From assembly GCA_947289115.1 (NCBI GenBank), contig CAMYPG010000001.1:1-64000 (forward strand): DNA of 64,000 bases. The letters run 5' to 3'. The DNA comes from an uncultured Gardnerella sp. GTDB lineage: Bacteria > Actinomycetota > Actinomycetes > Actinomycetales > Bifidobacteriaceae. The position numbers and the translations under genes were made by a program. The notes beneath the pieces are model-generated. The model was not told where the DNA came from. It worked only from the letters and a program-made list of their open reading frames with translations, and ran no database searches. This document shows, in pieces, positions 53,098 to 62,089 of this stretch (its first letter is position 1; every line of letters starts with the position of its first letter).

Positions 53098-54555
53098 TCA
53101 AGACTCGTCAATATTCGGGTGTATTGCTACGCGCTGATCCTTTGGCTTTTTTAGATCCGGATTCACGTGCTCAACAAGCATTGTACGCGCATCTCCTGCA
53201 GTGACGAAACTACCGCAAATAAGCACTCCGTGACCATAGCCCACACCAAGCTCATCGTCTTCATCAACTAAATCAACAGCAGTTTGAATAGCATCCGGCA
53301 ACTCGTCAACACGAATTACGCGATCCTCGCCAAATACGCCTACAGCAATCTTTTCGAGCTCTTCTGGATCCATTACACGGTCACGCCAAGAATTACGCGT
53401 AACAATAATCTTCGTCAAAATAGGTTCAAGAACACCCAAGTATTCTTCAACTTGCTTATCTGCCATCATTGCCACAACGCCAATAAGCTGCTCAAAATGA
53501 TAGTTTTCTTCAATAGTTTCACGAAGAGACTCGGCAGCATTCACGTTATGTCCACCGTCAATAATGATTGTCGGTGAAGTACGAACCTGCTCAATACGCC
53601 CAGGAACCTTAACCTGACTTAAAGCCTCTGCAACTAAATCGCCATCCAAAGCACCACTTACAGGCAGCACAACCTCCGCAGCAGCAAGAGCTGCCAAAGC
53701 ATTATGAGCCTGATGCTTGCCAAACTTGTCAACCGGAACATCCTCATAAGTGCCAAGAGGCGTACGCAAAGTAACAACCTGTCCACCAACTGCAGGAGTA
53801 CGAGACACAACTTCAAGTTCGCCATCGCCATAAGAAGAATCGCGCAATAATGTAGCATGATTGCGCTCCGCAACTTCCTTAATAATTGGCAAAACCTTAG
53901 TTTCATGCGGCTGAGGACCCAAAATAACAGTGCAATTTGGCTTAATAATACCAGCCTTCGTACGCGCAATCTCTTCAACAGTGTTCCCAAGCCATTGCAT
54001 GTGATCCATATCAACCGGCCCAATAATTGCAGCATCGGCATTCATAACATTAGTGGCATCCCATTCGCCACCCATGCCAACTTCCATAACAGCAACATCA
54101 ACAGGAGCGTCCGCAAAAGCCCAAATTGCCATGGCTGTAAGCACTTCAAAAAAGCTCATTTTTGGCTTACCGTCAGCTTCCATGCGAGCGTCAACCATGT
54201 CGATAATGTCTTTCATTTGATCCCACACATCAACGAACTGATCGTCACTAATTTCCTGTCCGTCAATCATAATGCGCTCGTTTACGCGCTCCAAATGTGG
54301 AGAAGTATATAATCCGGTTCGCAAACCATATGCTCGACAAATCGACTCAGCCATTCGAGCAGTAGAACCTTTGCCGTTCGTACCAGTTATGTGAATAACA
54401 CGCATAGACTGCTCTGGATGACCTAAAATATCGAGAATAAGACGCATGCGATCCAAGTCGAGATTAGTTTTATTGTGTTCTGGAGCTCGACTCATAATAT
54501 TGCGTTCGATATCAACAATTCGCTCATTATTGCGATTTGGATTTTCAATAGACAT
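53098..54555 (-). CDS. folC: folylpolyglutamate / dihydrofolate synthase
   Basis: 485 residues. Mur-ligase-like ATP site VIHITGTNGKGSTARMAES near 54, YTSPHLERVNERI, and the VMEVGMGGEWDATN block are FolC signatures. IIDGGHNVNAAESL marks the C-terminal domain. It attaches glutamate to folates and may also make dihydrofolate. Convergent with the racemase gene, with only 17 bases between stops. An alternative start at MSRAPEHNK, 20 codons in, is possible. Confidence 0.93.
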   Translation of the reverse strand: MSIENPNRNNERIVDIERNIMSRAPEHNKTNLDLDRMRLILDILGHPEQSMRVIHITGTNGKGSTARMAESICRAYGLRTGLYTSPHLERVNERIMIDGQEISDDQFVDVWDQMKDIIDMVDARMEADGKPKMSFFEVLTAMAIWAFADAPVDVAVMEVGMGGEWDATNVMNADAAIIGPVDMDHMQWLGNTVEEIARTKAGIIKPNCTVILGPQPHETKVLPIIKEVAERNHATLLRDSSYGDGELEVVSRTPAVGGQVVTLRTPLGTYEDVPVDKFGKHQAHNALAALAAAEVVLPVSGALDGDLVAEALSQVKVPGRIEQVRTSPTIIIDGGHNVNAAESLRETIEENYHFEQLIGVVAMMADKQVEEYLGVLEPILTKIIVTRNSWRDRVMDPEELEKIAVGVFGEDRVIRVDELPDAIQTAVDLVDEDDELGVGYGHGVLICGSFVTAGDARTMLVEHVNPDLKKPKDQRVAIHPNIDES

Positions 54556-54833
54556 AACTACTCCCCCTAATTTTTACGCTCGCTTACTCATTTTCCAACT
54601 ATCTAGATTAGTTGATACCAACAACACACGCATATAAATATGTTGTGACAATATTCACATAGCAAAAGCGTTTTAAACGCACTTTGTAAATTGCGTATAA
54701 AATCTTGCTATTTTGCACTAAAAAACTCGCATAAAACACTAAATAAGACTATGTTAGTTTATTGACTGTTTATTTACTATTTGTATAATTTGCGCAAGCA
54801 AAAATTAACAAGCAAAAATTAAGGAGTCTCATA

Positions 54834-56429
54834 ATGGCAGAATATACGCCAACTGAGCACGGCGAAGAGCTAAAAGCTGACGGCACACAAAAGGCAGAAG
54901 ATCGCGTAAATAACCGTTCACTTCGTCCAAACAGTGATTCTTTTAAAGATTTTATGACGAATAACTGGGATAACCAGGAGCCAGAAGTTAAGGCTCTTGA
55001 ATCTAGCAAGTACATTCCAGCTCGTTTAGAGGCTCTTTCAAAGCGTTTCCCAGGCGAACGTTTAGTTATCCCTGCAGGACAACCAAAGGTGCGTAATAAC
55101 GACTGCGATTATGCTTTCCGTCCAGACACTACATTTGCTTACTACACTGGCTTAGGTCAAGACTATGAGGCTGGTGCTGTGCTTGTTATGGAACCGGTTG
55201 AAAAAGATAGCGAAGAAGCAAAAGCCGGTAAAAATCATACGCCAGAACTTTTTGTAGCTCCACGCGCAGATAACAGCACTTCAGCATTTTACAAGGATCC
55301 TCACTACGGAGAATATTGGGTTGGTCCTCGCGCAGGCTTAAAAGAACTTAAAGCAATGACCGGCATTGAAACGCGCGATATTGCAGAACTTGACGACGCT
55401 ATTGCAAAGAACGTAAGCGACGACGCTAATGGCGAAGGCATTCGCGTGCGAATTGTTCGAGAAACCGATCCTGAGCTTACTGCAAAAGTTGAAACAATGC
55501 GAGAAGCAAGTGGATTTACTGATGAAGATGCAAACACTTGCGCAGACGATAAATTGCACGAATTCGCTGCAGAAGCACGAATGCTTAAGGACGACTACGA
55601 AATTCGCGAAATGCGCAAAGCTATTGCCGCCACAAAACTTGGTTTTGACCGCATGCTTACGCGTTTGCCTAATGCTTTGGGTCATGAGCATTCCGAGCGC
55701 ATGATTGAGGGTGCTTTTAATTCTGTTGCTCGCGAAGAAGGCAACGAAGTAGGCTACGACACTATTGTTGCTTCAGGCAAGCACGCGCCAATTTTGCACT
55801 GGATGCGCAACACTGGCGTTGTTTCCAGCGGAGAATTGCTACTTATTGATGCCGGCGTTGAAGTTAACAGCCTCTACACTGCTGACATTACACGAACTTT
55901 CCCAACGAACGGCAAATTCACTGACTTACAAAAGAAGCTTTACCAGTGCGTTCTTGACGCTCAGCAAGCCGGTTTTGAGGCTGCTAAACCAGGTGCAACC
56001 TACTCCGATATTCACCATGCTTGCATGCGCGTTCTAGCCGAACACTTGCACGAATGGGGAATTTTGAAAGTTAGCGTTGAAGAATCACTTTCGCCAGAAG
56101 GTCAACAGCATCGTCGTTGGCACGCTTGCGGCGTTGCTCATCATCTTGGTTTGGATGTGCACGATTGCGCACAAGCACGCTACGAGTTTTATCAGGGCGC
56201 AAAAATTACTCCAGGAATGATATTCACTATTGAGCCAGGATTATACTTTGCAGCTAACGATTTGATGCTTCCTGAAGAAATGCGCGGAATTGGAATTCGT
56301 ATTGAAGATGATGTGCTAATGACTGAAAGCGGTCCAGAGTGGCTTTCTATTGACATTCCAAAGCAAATCGATGATGTAGAAGCATGGATGGCTGAACAAG
56401 CTCACAAAAGTGATATTTTTCAGCATTAA
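54834..56429 (+). CDS. pepP: Xaa-Pro aminopeptidase (aminopeptidase P)
   Basis: 531 residues. AMP_N domain first (KYIPARLEALSKRFPGERLVIPAG), then the pita-bread metallopeptidase domain with all metal ligands: LIDAGVEVNSLYTADITRTFP (two Asp), VAHHLGLDVHD (His), FTIEPGLYF (Glu), GIRIEDDVL (Glu). It removes N-terminal residues followed by proline. AAGGAG seven bases before the ATG. Monocistronic. The first 55 residues are a polar extension. Confidence 0.93.
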   Translation: MAEYTPTEHGEELKADGTQKAEDRVNNRSLRPNSDSFKDFMTNNWDNQEPEVKALESSKYIPARLEALSKRFPGERLVIPAGQPKVRNNDCDYAFRPDTTFAYYTGLGQDYEAGAVLVMEPVEKDSEEAKAGKNHTPELFVAPRADNSTSAFYKDPHYGEYWVGPRAGLKELKAMTGIETRDIAELDDAIAKNVSDDANGEGIRVRIVRETDPELTAKVETMREASGFTDEDANTCADDKLHEFAAEARMLKDDYEIREMRKAIAATKLGFDRMLTRLPNALGHEHSERMIEGAFNSVAREEGNEVGYDTIVASGKHAPILHWMRNTGVVSSGELLLIDAGVEVNSLYTADITRTFPTNGKFTDLQKKLYQCVLDAQQAGFEAAKPGATYSDIHHACMRVLAEHLHEWGILKVSVEESLSPEGQQHRRWHACGVAHHLGLDVHDCAQARYEFYQGAKITPGMIFTIEPGLYFAANDLMLPEEMRGIGIRIEDDVLMTESGPEWLSIDIPKQIDDVEAWMAEQAHKSDIFQH

Positions 56430-56524
56430 GCAATAAATCAAAATAATAGAAAAATATAATAAAAAAGAATAATAATAATATAGTACGCCAGCATAAGCTA
56501 AGTTAAACGTACGCAATATAGCAC

Positions 56525-56591
56525 TTATGGTGCGCTCTATAGAAACGTAACACGCATTGCGCATATTACTTATCGAAAGGGCGCACCATAA
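56525..56591. promoter_or_regulatory. 11-bp inverted repeat before the sugar-kinase gene
   Basis: TTATGGTGCGC (56525-56535) pairs perfectly with GCGCACCATAA (56581-56591) across a 45-base loop, about 125 bases before the kinase start. It could be an operator pair, a weak terminator of pepP or a leader structure. Confidence 0.45.
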
Positions 56592-56714
56592 TTGTTTATG
56601 TAGCATTTTTACAAGCAAAATTTGCATCAAAATGCTTTTGAAGAAGCGAGAAGATATTTAGTAAAAAGTATAGCTCTACAAACTTGCTGCACTGACGCGT
56701 GCGAAAGGAATATT

Positions 56715-57617
56715 ATGACTAAGCCAATTGTTCTTTCACTCGGCGAACTTTTATGGGATTTGCTCCCACATGGAAAACGTGTTGGAGGAGCACCAGCAAA
56801 TTTTGCATATCATGCACAGTGTCACGGAGCGCAAAGTTGCATGATTAGCGCTGTTGGTCAAGACCAACTCGGCGATGAGCTGATTGACAAAGTGAACAAA
56901 GCTGGCATCGCTTCAATTATTCAACGCAACGCTTGGCCAACAAGCACTGTAGAAGTAACACTAAAAAATGGAATACCAGAGTACACTATTCTGCGAAATA
57001 TAGCATGGGATCATATTCTTTACACTCGAGAACTCATTGATTTAGTAGAACGAGCAGATGCAGTATGCTTTGGCACTCTAAGCTTACGTTCTCAAGAAAC
57101 TCACGACACAATTTTGCAATTGTTAAAGCATACTAAGCCTGGAGCAATGAAGTTCTTCGATATTAACATTAGAAGCGATCACTACTCTAAGGATCTTATC
57201 GACACATTACTTCAAGAAGCAACAGTATTTAAGCTTAACGATTCGGAACTATTCTTATTACGCGATATGTTCAATATTCGCGACACTTCAGACGAGGAAG
57301 CTTGCAAGTGGTTCCAAGCTCGTTACGGACTAGATTATGTGATTCTTACAGGCGGCTCTACTTTTAGTACGATTACTACTAGCACTGGAGAAAGCTCAAC
57401 TATCCCAACTCCACACGTTGAAGTTCTTGACACAGTTGGTGCTGGAGACTCGTTCTCAGGAACATTTGCAGCGCATATTCTTAAGGGAGAAAGCTTGCAA
57501 GAGGCGCATCGCGCAGCTGTTAATACTGCAGCATTTGTGTGCACTCAAGAAGGAGCATGGCCTAAGTATCCAAAACAAATACCAGATTATTTGTCAATGG
57601 CAGAAAATAACAAATAA
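56715..57617 (+). CDS. PfkB-family sugar kinase (probable fructokinase)
   Basis: 300 residues from the ATG at 56715 (AAAGGA upstream); the in-frame stretch before it is not conserved. PfkB family: N-terminal LGELLWDLLPHGKRVGGAPANFAYH with GGAPxN, and C-terminal DTVGAGDSFSGTFAA with the catalytic Asp and anion hole. The opening motif GELLWD-LP is typical of fructokinases. It phosphorylates a sugar, probably fructose, with ATP. No sugar transporter is adjacent. Confidence 0.88.
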   Translation: MTKPIVLSLGELLWDLLPHGKRVGGAPANFAYHAQCHGAQSCMISAVGQDQLGDELIDKVNKAGIASIIQRNAWPTSTVEVTLKNGIPEYTILRNIAWDHILYTRELIDLVERADAVCFGTLSLRSQETHDTILQLLKHTKPGAMKFFDINIRSDHYSKDLIDTLLQEATVFKLNDSELFLLRDMFNIRDTSDEEACKWFQARYGLDYVILTGGSTFSTITTSTGESSTIPTPHVEVLDTVGAGDSFSGTFAAHILKGESLQEAHRAAVNTAAFVCTQEGAWPKYPKQIPDYLSMAENNK

Positions 57618-57697
57618 AACAAAAAATAAAATTTAAATTATAAGATGCAAAAATGCCACTTCATAAATCATAATGAAGTGGCATTATTAATATCTTG

Positions 57698-57771
57698 TGG
57701 GGCCTCAGGGGCTTGAACCCTGGACCGACGGATTATGAGTCCGCTGCTCTAACCGACTGAGCTAAAGCCCC
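57698..57771 (-). tRNA. tRNA with CAU anticodon (Met or Ile2)
   Basis: 74 bases. Acceptor stem GGGGCTT pairs with a GGCCCC-containing 3' strand. The D arm is TTAGCTCAGTCGGTTAGAGC, the anticodon loop CTCATAA, the T loop GGTTCAAGC. CCA is not encoded. The GGACTCATAATCCG anticodon arm resembles tRNA-Ile2, whose C34 is modified to lysidine; elongator Met is the alternative. Confidence 0.9.
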
Positions 57772-57840
57772 ACGCTAACAAAGTCAGCAACGACTAGATT
57801 AGCACATACCCATAAACGTCGCCAACTCAGTGAGTCGAAT

Positions 57841-57900
57841 TTTTGACCTTGCTTAGGATTACTGAGCTTGAAATCCCGATGGTTTCAAGCTCGGTCAAAA
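57841..57900. repeat. nested hairpin repeat, copy 1
   Basis: The inner stem GAGCTTGAAA / TTTCAAGCTC (57864-57892) closes the loop TCCCGATGG. An outer stem TTTTGACC / GGTCAAAA (57841-57848, 57893-57900) encloses it. The inner part recurs at 58038-58070. Confidence 0.65.
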
Positions 57901-57949
57901 CCCAAACAAACAAAAACAAAACCCAACACAAAACCACACCAACCAAAAT
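57898..57949. other. A/C-only tract (G/T on the minus strand)
   Basis: About 50 bases contain essentially only A and C on the plus strand. The minus strand has GGTTGGTGTGG followed after nine bases by GGG (57922-57944), enough for a two-layer G-quadruplex. Confidence 0.55.
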
Positions 57950-57978
57950 CTACCTCCGTCAATAACGACGAAGGCAGA

Positions 57979-58029
57979 CCTCGCTTGCGTTGAAAGCATA
58001 CCGTTCTTTCAACCTGAGCAAGCTCGACG
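57979..58029. repeat. dispersed hairpin repeat, copy 3 (inverted)
   Basis: GTTGAAAG (57989-57996) and CTTTCAAC (58006-58013) form the core, with GCTTGC / GCAAGC as an outer stem. In reverse orientation it matches the repeats at 2242 and 14628. Confidence 0.65.
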
Positions 58030-58037
58030 CTCTGAAG

Positions 58038-58070
58038 GAGCTTGAAATCCCGATGATTTCAAGCTCGGTC
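58038..58070. repeat. nested hairpin repeat, copy 2
   Basis: GAGCTTGAAA-TCCCGATGA-TTTCAAGCTC (58038-58066) plus GGTC. It overlaps the end of the ECF S-component gene and supplies its stop codon. Confidence 0.65.
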
Positions 58071-58739
58071 AGAACGTCCAGATGCGAAGTTATCAAGAGC
58101 ACCAGTTTTGCGCAAAGCCAAATACACAAACCACACAAGCACTCCAGAAAGCAACAATCCACTAATAAGCTCTGTAATCATATGAATCGTAATATAAGTA
58201 GGAGCTTTAGCCTGATACTTAGTGAAGCTTAAGAACACACCATACTCAAAAGCCACAAGCAAACCAGAAAGAGCACTCAAAGTCAAATTAAACTTTCGCA
58301 AACGGAAAATTAAGAACGGAATCTCCGCAAACACACCCTGCAAAAGTGCGGAAATAAGCGTATCTCGCATATTAAACGGAGTTCCAAGAAGCACCTGTAC
58401 AAATGCTGCAACAACATTTACATACACTGCAGAACCTGGCTTACGAATAAGCAAAACTGCAAGAGTTCCAGACAAATACCAAACACCATGCGTGATGCTT
58501 GCAAAACCAGGAAGAACAGCTGCATTCAAAGTACGAATCAAAGGAATAAACACCAAGCCATAGCCATACAAGATAACGCCAAAAACAGCAGCAAGAGCAG
58601 CACCTAATGCGATATCTGCAACACGCCAACGCATGCTTATAACCCTATTAATACTAGAAGCAGCATTACTATCCACTTGATCCGTTACACAATTAGATGA
58701 TTCTAACCCATTATTATTTGTATTGAAAATATCGCTCAT
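58059..58739 (-). CDS. ECF transporter S component, YkoE-like
   Basis: 226 residues. After a polar start, MRWRVADIALGAALAAVFGVILYGYGLVF opens a membrane domain of about six helices with YLSGTLAVLLIRKPGSAVYVNVVAAFVQVLLG and a final SGLLLSGVLVWFVYLAL. This matches YkoE-type substrate-binding components, usually linked to thiamine precursors. The ATPase and T-component genes that normally follow are absent. The last codons (GRSDRA-stop) come from the repeat at 58038-58070, so the downstream operon seems lost. It may use a shared ECF module encoded elsewhere. Confidence 0.82.
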   Translation of the reverse strand: MSDIFNTNNNGLESSNCVTDQVDSNAASSINRVISMRWRVADIALGAALAAVFGVILYGYGLVFIPLIRTLNAAVLPGFASITHGVWYLSGTLAVLLIRKPGSAVYVNVVAAFVQVLLGTPFNMRDTLISALLQGVFAEIPFLIFRLRKFNLTLSALSGLLVAFEYGVFLSFTKYQAKAPTYITIHMITELISGLLLSGVLVWFVYLALRKTGALDNFASGRSDRA

Positions 58740-59001
58740 AGGAAATCCTTTTTAAGCTGCTGCGCATTGTAAATTACTGAATTGAATACTTCCTGACCTA
58801 CGCAGCCCGGGCAGAAGTACCAATGAGAAAGTGTATCACCTCTAAAAAGCACAACATACCTTTTGTGATATTTAATACATTGTCAGATCTTATATCGATT
58901 TATAGAAAAAATATATGAAAAACTAATTGCTGCGCAAAATACGAAAAATAGGGTAAGCAGCAAAAATAGAAATACGAACATCAGAAATACAAAAAACGAA
59001 A
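58740..59001. other. leader of the ECF S gene, no recognised riboswitch
   Basis: The stretch upstream of the gene contains GCCCGGGC and CGTAGGTCAGGAAGT-like pieces on the minus strand but no THI-box CTGAGA or other riboswitch core that I can recognise. Confidence 0.4.
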
Positions 59002-59027
59002 AACGCCGCTGAAAACCCAGCGGCGTT
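59002..59027 (-). terminator. terminator of tRNA-Glu
   Basis: AACGCCGCTG (59002-59011) pairs with CAGCGGCGTT (59018-59027). TTTTTCGTTTTTT follows on the minus strand. Confidence 0.88.
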
Positions 59028-59035
59028 GTAATTTG

Positions 59036-59107
59036 TACCCCCTAAGAGAGTCGAACTCTTGTTGTCAGATTGAAAGTCTGGTGTCCTAACCGTTAGACGA
59101 AGGGGGC
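59036..59107 (-). tRNA. tRNA-Glu (UUC)
   Basis: 72 bases. GCCCCCTTCGTCTAACGG opening, anticodon loop CTTTCAA (anticodon TTC), T arm AGAGTTCGACTCT. The CCTTCGTCTA D-arm start is typical of tRNA-Glu. CCA is not encoded. Confidence 0.92.
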
Positions 59108-59214
59108 TTCGAACCAAACCATATGATATTAACACTCAAAAAAGCAGTACGCAACTCACGGCGTGTTGAAACTAAGTACAACTGCAAAGCTACGAGAACA
59201 GCGGCGGCAGAGCA

Positions 59215-60033
59215 TTATTGTGCTATGTAGGTGAAGTCGTGAATCGTGCGACCAGCCTCCAAGCCTTTGCGCTCAAAATTCGTAAGAACTCGACCAGCAA
59301 AGCGCTCAGACTCGCTAAAATCTGCGTGCGGAAGAGCTGCTGCAGTATCAGCTGTACCTTTCCCTACATGCTCAATTGGAAGACTTGCGCTTAATTCGCC
59401 AATATTTGCAAAATCTTCGCGAGAATCCATAATCTCATGCACATGCAAAGCGTAATCCTCAATATCTGTAGCAATGCGCCACGCACCCCCTCTACGCAAC
59501 GCCTGGTGTATTGTAGAGGCAAGCTCTGGCTGCACAATACGACGCTTATGGTGGCGCATTTTAGGCCATGGATCCGGGAAGAAAGTCCAAACTTCTTCTA
59601 AAACTCCGCAGTCGCACGCAGCGAAGAAATCAGGAGCGTTAATTTGTGCAATACGAAGATTAGTCAAACCTTGCTTTCCAGCAAGAAGCATTGTGTGAGC
59701 AACGCCTGGATCATAAACTTCAAGCGCTAAAAAGTTAGTTTCCGGCAAACGTTCAGCTGCGGCAACAATGTTTTCGCCTTGTCCGGAACCAATTTCAACA
59801 ATAAGCGGATTATCATTCCCCCACTTATCGCTAATCCAATCATGCGTAATGTTCAAATTTTCGCGCAATCTAAATGAGCCAGGTGCTTCAGTAACGTCTA
59901 GCAGGTACTGACTTGCATAACGCTCCTGAGCGTGCTGTAAACGCGCATCTAAGCGCCCAGAACGACGCACAAACGACAATACAGTGCGTTGCTTGGCTTG
60001 CATAGTGTTTTCGTTTTCATTTTCAGTGCTCAT
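59215..60033 (-). CDS. trmB: tRNA (guanine46-N7)-methyltransferase
   Basis: 272 residues. Cofactor site PLIVEIGSGQGENIVAAAE, then TNFLALEVYDPGVA, the diagnostic EEVWTFFPDPWPKMRHHKRRIVQ, and a C-terminal TNFERKGLEAGRTIHDF that reads the tRNA. It methylates G46 in the variable loop. The N-terminal 60 residues exceed the E. coli core. Stands alone between tRNA-Glu and sepF. Confidence 0.93.
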   Translation of the reverse strand: MSTENENENTMQAKQRTVLSFVRRSGRLDARLQHAQERYASQYLLDVTEAPGSFRLRENLNITHDWISDKWGNDNPLIVEIGSGQGENIVAAAERLPETNFLALEVYDPGVAHTMLLAGKQGLTNLRIAQINAPDFFAACDCGVLEEVWTFFPDPWPKMRHHKRRIVQPELASTIHQALRRGGAWRIATDIEDYALHVHEIMDSREDFANIGELSASLPIEHVGKGTADTAAALPHADFSESERFAGRVLTNFERKGLEAGRTIHDFTYIAQ

Positions 60034-60130
60034 GAGATTACTTTCGTTATTTGGGTTACATGCCTTTAGTTTAAATTCGCATGATTTTAGTCATGCTCGC
60101 ACACATCGCTTTTATGCTACCAAAAAGTAT

Positions 60131-60165
60131 AAAAAAGCAGCGAAAGTTGTTAAACAAACGCTGCT
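60131..60165 (-). terminator. terminator of ftsZ-sepF
   Basis: AGCAGCG (60136-60142) pairs with CGCTGCT (60159-60165) and is followed on the minus strand by TTTTTT. Confidence 0.78.
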
Positions 60166-60192
60166 CAATTAATTCTTTAGCAAATACAATTT

Positions 60193-60651
60193 TTAGGAGA
60201 ACAAGTCACGCGCGGTATTGTCGTTCGGAGCATCCTCTACTTTGATATTCACTTGTGCTGGGCTTAGCAAAAACACCCTAGGAGTTACACGCTCAATAGA
60301 GCCACGAACACCAAACACAACTCCAGCAGAAAAATCAACAATACGATACGCAACTGATTCAGTTACACCAGTAAGGTTTAAAACCACTGGAACACCGTCA
60401 CGCAAAGCACGACCTACCATTTGCGCATCATCGTAAGACTTAGGATGAATTGTAGTAATACGACTCATACGACTAGCATTCGCACGAGCAGAACCGCCAC
60501 GCAAATCATTACCATGTTGCGACACAGCAGGAGTTACCGAGCGATCATTATCGAATGACGTTTCTTGAACATCAGATTCAGCATAATCATCATCCTCAGG
60601 CACATCTGCCATACCAACGTATGACATCACGTTCTTCATAAAGCCAGCCAT
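60193..60651 (-). CDS. sepF: cell-division protein SepF
   Basis: 152 residues. The N-terminal membrane-binding helix (MAGFMKNVMSYVGM), an acidic-polar linker, then the SepF core: ITTIHPKSYDDAQMVGRALRDGVPVVLNLTGV and RIVDFSAGVVFGVRGSIERVTPRVFLLSP. It tethers FtsZ to the membrane in Actinobacteria, which lack FtsA. 24 bases after ftsZ on the same transcript. Confidence 0.94.
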   Translation of the reverse strand: MAGFMKNVMSYVGMADVPEDDDYAESDVQETSFDNDRSVTPAVSQHGNDLRGGSARANASRMSRITTIHPKSYDDAQMVGRALRDGVPVVLNLTGVTESVAYRIVDFSAGVVFGVRGSIERVTPRVFLLSPAQVNIKVEDAPNDNTARDLFS

Positions 60652-60675
60652 GAAGCAACCCTCCTCTCGTTACGC

Positions 60676-61887
60676 TTAACGCAGAAAATCAGGAATATCT
60701 AATTCGTCAGGTTCAGCAGTCTGCTGTACAGGAGCTGCAGAAGGAGAATATTGCTGATTCATTGCAGGCTCAAACATAGAAGGCATAGAAGCAGGTTGTT
60801 CTACTTGTAGAGCAGCTTGAGCTTCCTCTTTGAAAGATGACGTAGACTGTGCAGGAGCTACAGGCTTAACATCTGCTTGCATATCAACAAACTGACCAGC
60901 TTTAGCTGAGGACTCCTCCGCCTTAGGATGGGCATCAAATCCAGCAGCAATAACCGTAACTCGAACCTCATCGCCGTAAGAATCATCCAAAGAAAGACCC
61001 CAAATAATTTGAGCTTCTGGATGAATAGCTTTACGAACAAGTTCAGTTGCAGCAGAAGCTTCCTGAAGCTTCAAATCACTTGGACCTGCGATATTAATCA
61101 AAGCACCGTGAGCACCCTCAATGCTTTCTTCCAGCAATGGGGAGCTAATAGCGATTTCAGCTGCCTGAGTTGCACGATCCTCGCCCTTTGCAGCACCAAT
61201 ACCGAACAATGCGGTACCTGCTCCGCGAAGAACAGCTGTAACATCAGAGAAATCAACATGAATGTAAGAATTCATGGTAATTAAATCAGTAATGCCTTGC
61301 ACACCTGCGAGCAATGCAGTATCTGCCGTCTTAAATGCTTCAATAATTCCAATAGTACGATCAGAAATCTCCAAAAGACGATCATTTGGAATAACAATCA
61401 ACGCGTCAACTTCTTTGCGAAGATTCTCGATACCAAGTTTTGCAGATGCAGCACGTTGCGGTCCTTCAAAACCGAATGGACGTGTAACAACAGCAATAGT
61501 CAAAGCACCTTGCTGATGAGCTGCACGAGCCACAATCGGGCTTGCACCAGTACCCGTACCACCGCCTTCACCGCAGGTAACAAACACCATGTCAGCACCC
61601 TTAAGTGCCTCTTCAATGTCTGATTGATGATCCTGCGCAGCCTTAGCACCCTTTTCAGGGTCAGCACCAGCGCCCAAGCCTCGGCTCGAAGCATCAGATA
61701 ATGAAATCTTTACATCAGCATCAGAACGCAGTAAATCTTTAGCGTCAGTATTAATGGCCACAAACTCTACATTCTGTAGGCCCTCGCTGATCATCCGATT
61801 GACGGCGTTACCGCCGGCACCACCGACGCCGACTACCTTGATGATGGTTTTGTCGTTGAAATTGTCAGTCTGGGCAATCTCGCTCAC
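60676..61887 (-). CDS. ftsZ: cell-division GTPase FtsZ
   Basis: 403 residues. N-terminal KVVGVGGAGGNAVNRMI, tubulin signature TCGEGGGTGTGASPIVA near 106, T7 loop region, and a variable linker from about 325. The conserved tail DELDIPDFLR binds SepF and other partners. It polymerises at mid-cell to guide division. First gene of the ftsZ-sepF pair; the rest of the dcw cluster is not in view. Confidence 0.97.
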   Translation of the reverse strand: MSEIAQTDNFNDKTIIKVVGVGGAGGNAVNRMISEGLQNVEFVAINTDAKDLLRSDADVKISLSDASSRGLGAGADPEKGAKAAQDHQSDIEEALKGADMVFVTCGEGGGTGTGASPIVARAAHQQGALTIAVVTRPFGFEGPQRAASAKLGIENLRKEVDALIVIPNDRLLEISDRTIGIIEAFKTADTALLAGVQGITDLITMNSYIHVDFSDVTAVLRGAGTALFGIGAAKGEDRATQAAEIAISSPLLEESIEGAHGALINIAGPSDLKLQEASAATELVRKAIHPEAQIIWGLSLDDSYGDEVRVTVIAAGFDAHPKAEESSAKAGQFVDMQADVKPVAPAQSTSSFKEEAQAALQVEQPASMPSMFEPAMNQQYSPSAAPVQQTAEPDELDIPDFLR

Positions 61888-62089
61888 CGTTATCTCCTGT
61901 CACTCACGCACGTTTACACAATATTTTAGCGCAAAACGCTCGATACTGACGACGTTTTCACAATAAACTGAAAAAATGTCACTGTTTTGATAATACACCG
62001 TGCTATATGCAAATATGAGCACAAGGTGATTTTAATAGAACATTATCGAAATAATCAGTGCAAAAAAATGACGAAAGCCCTAGAAAACA

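Noticed and set aside
53658..54041. 127-codon minus-strand frame inside folC
   Set aside because: Alternative frame within folC on the same strand; Leu/Arg-rich and without a start signal.
58740..58915. TPP riboswitch upstream of the YkoE-like gene
   Set aside because: Context suggested thiamine control, but the conserved CTGAGA and ACCTGATC-type THI-box elements are not present.
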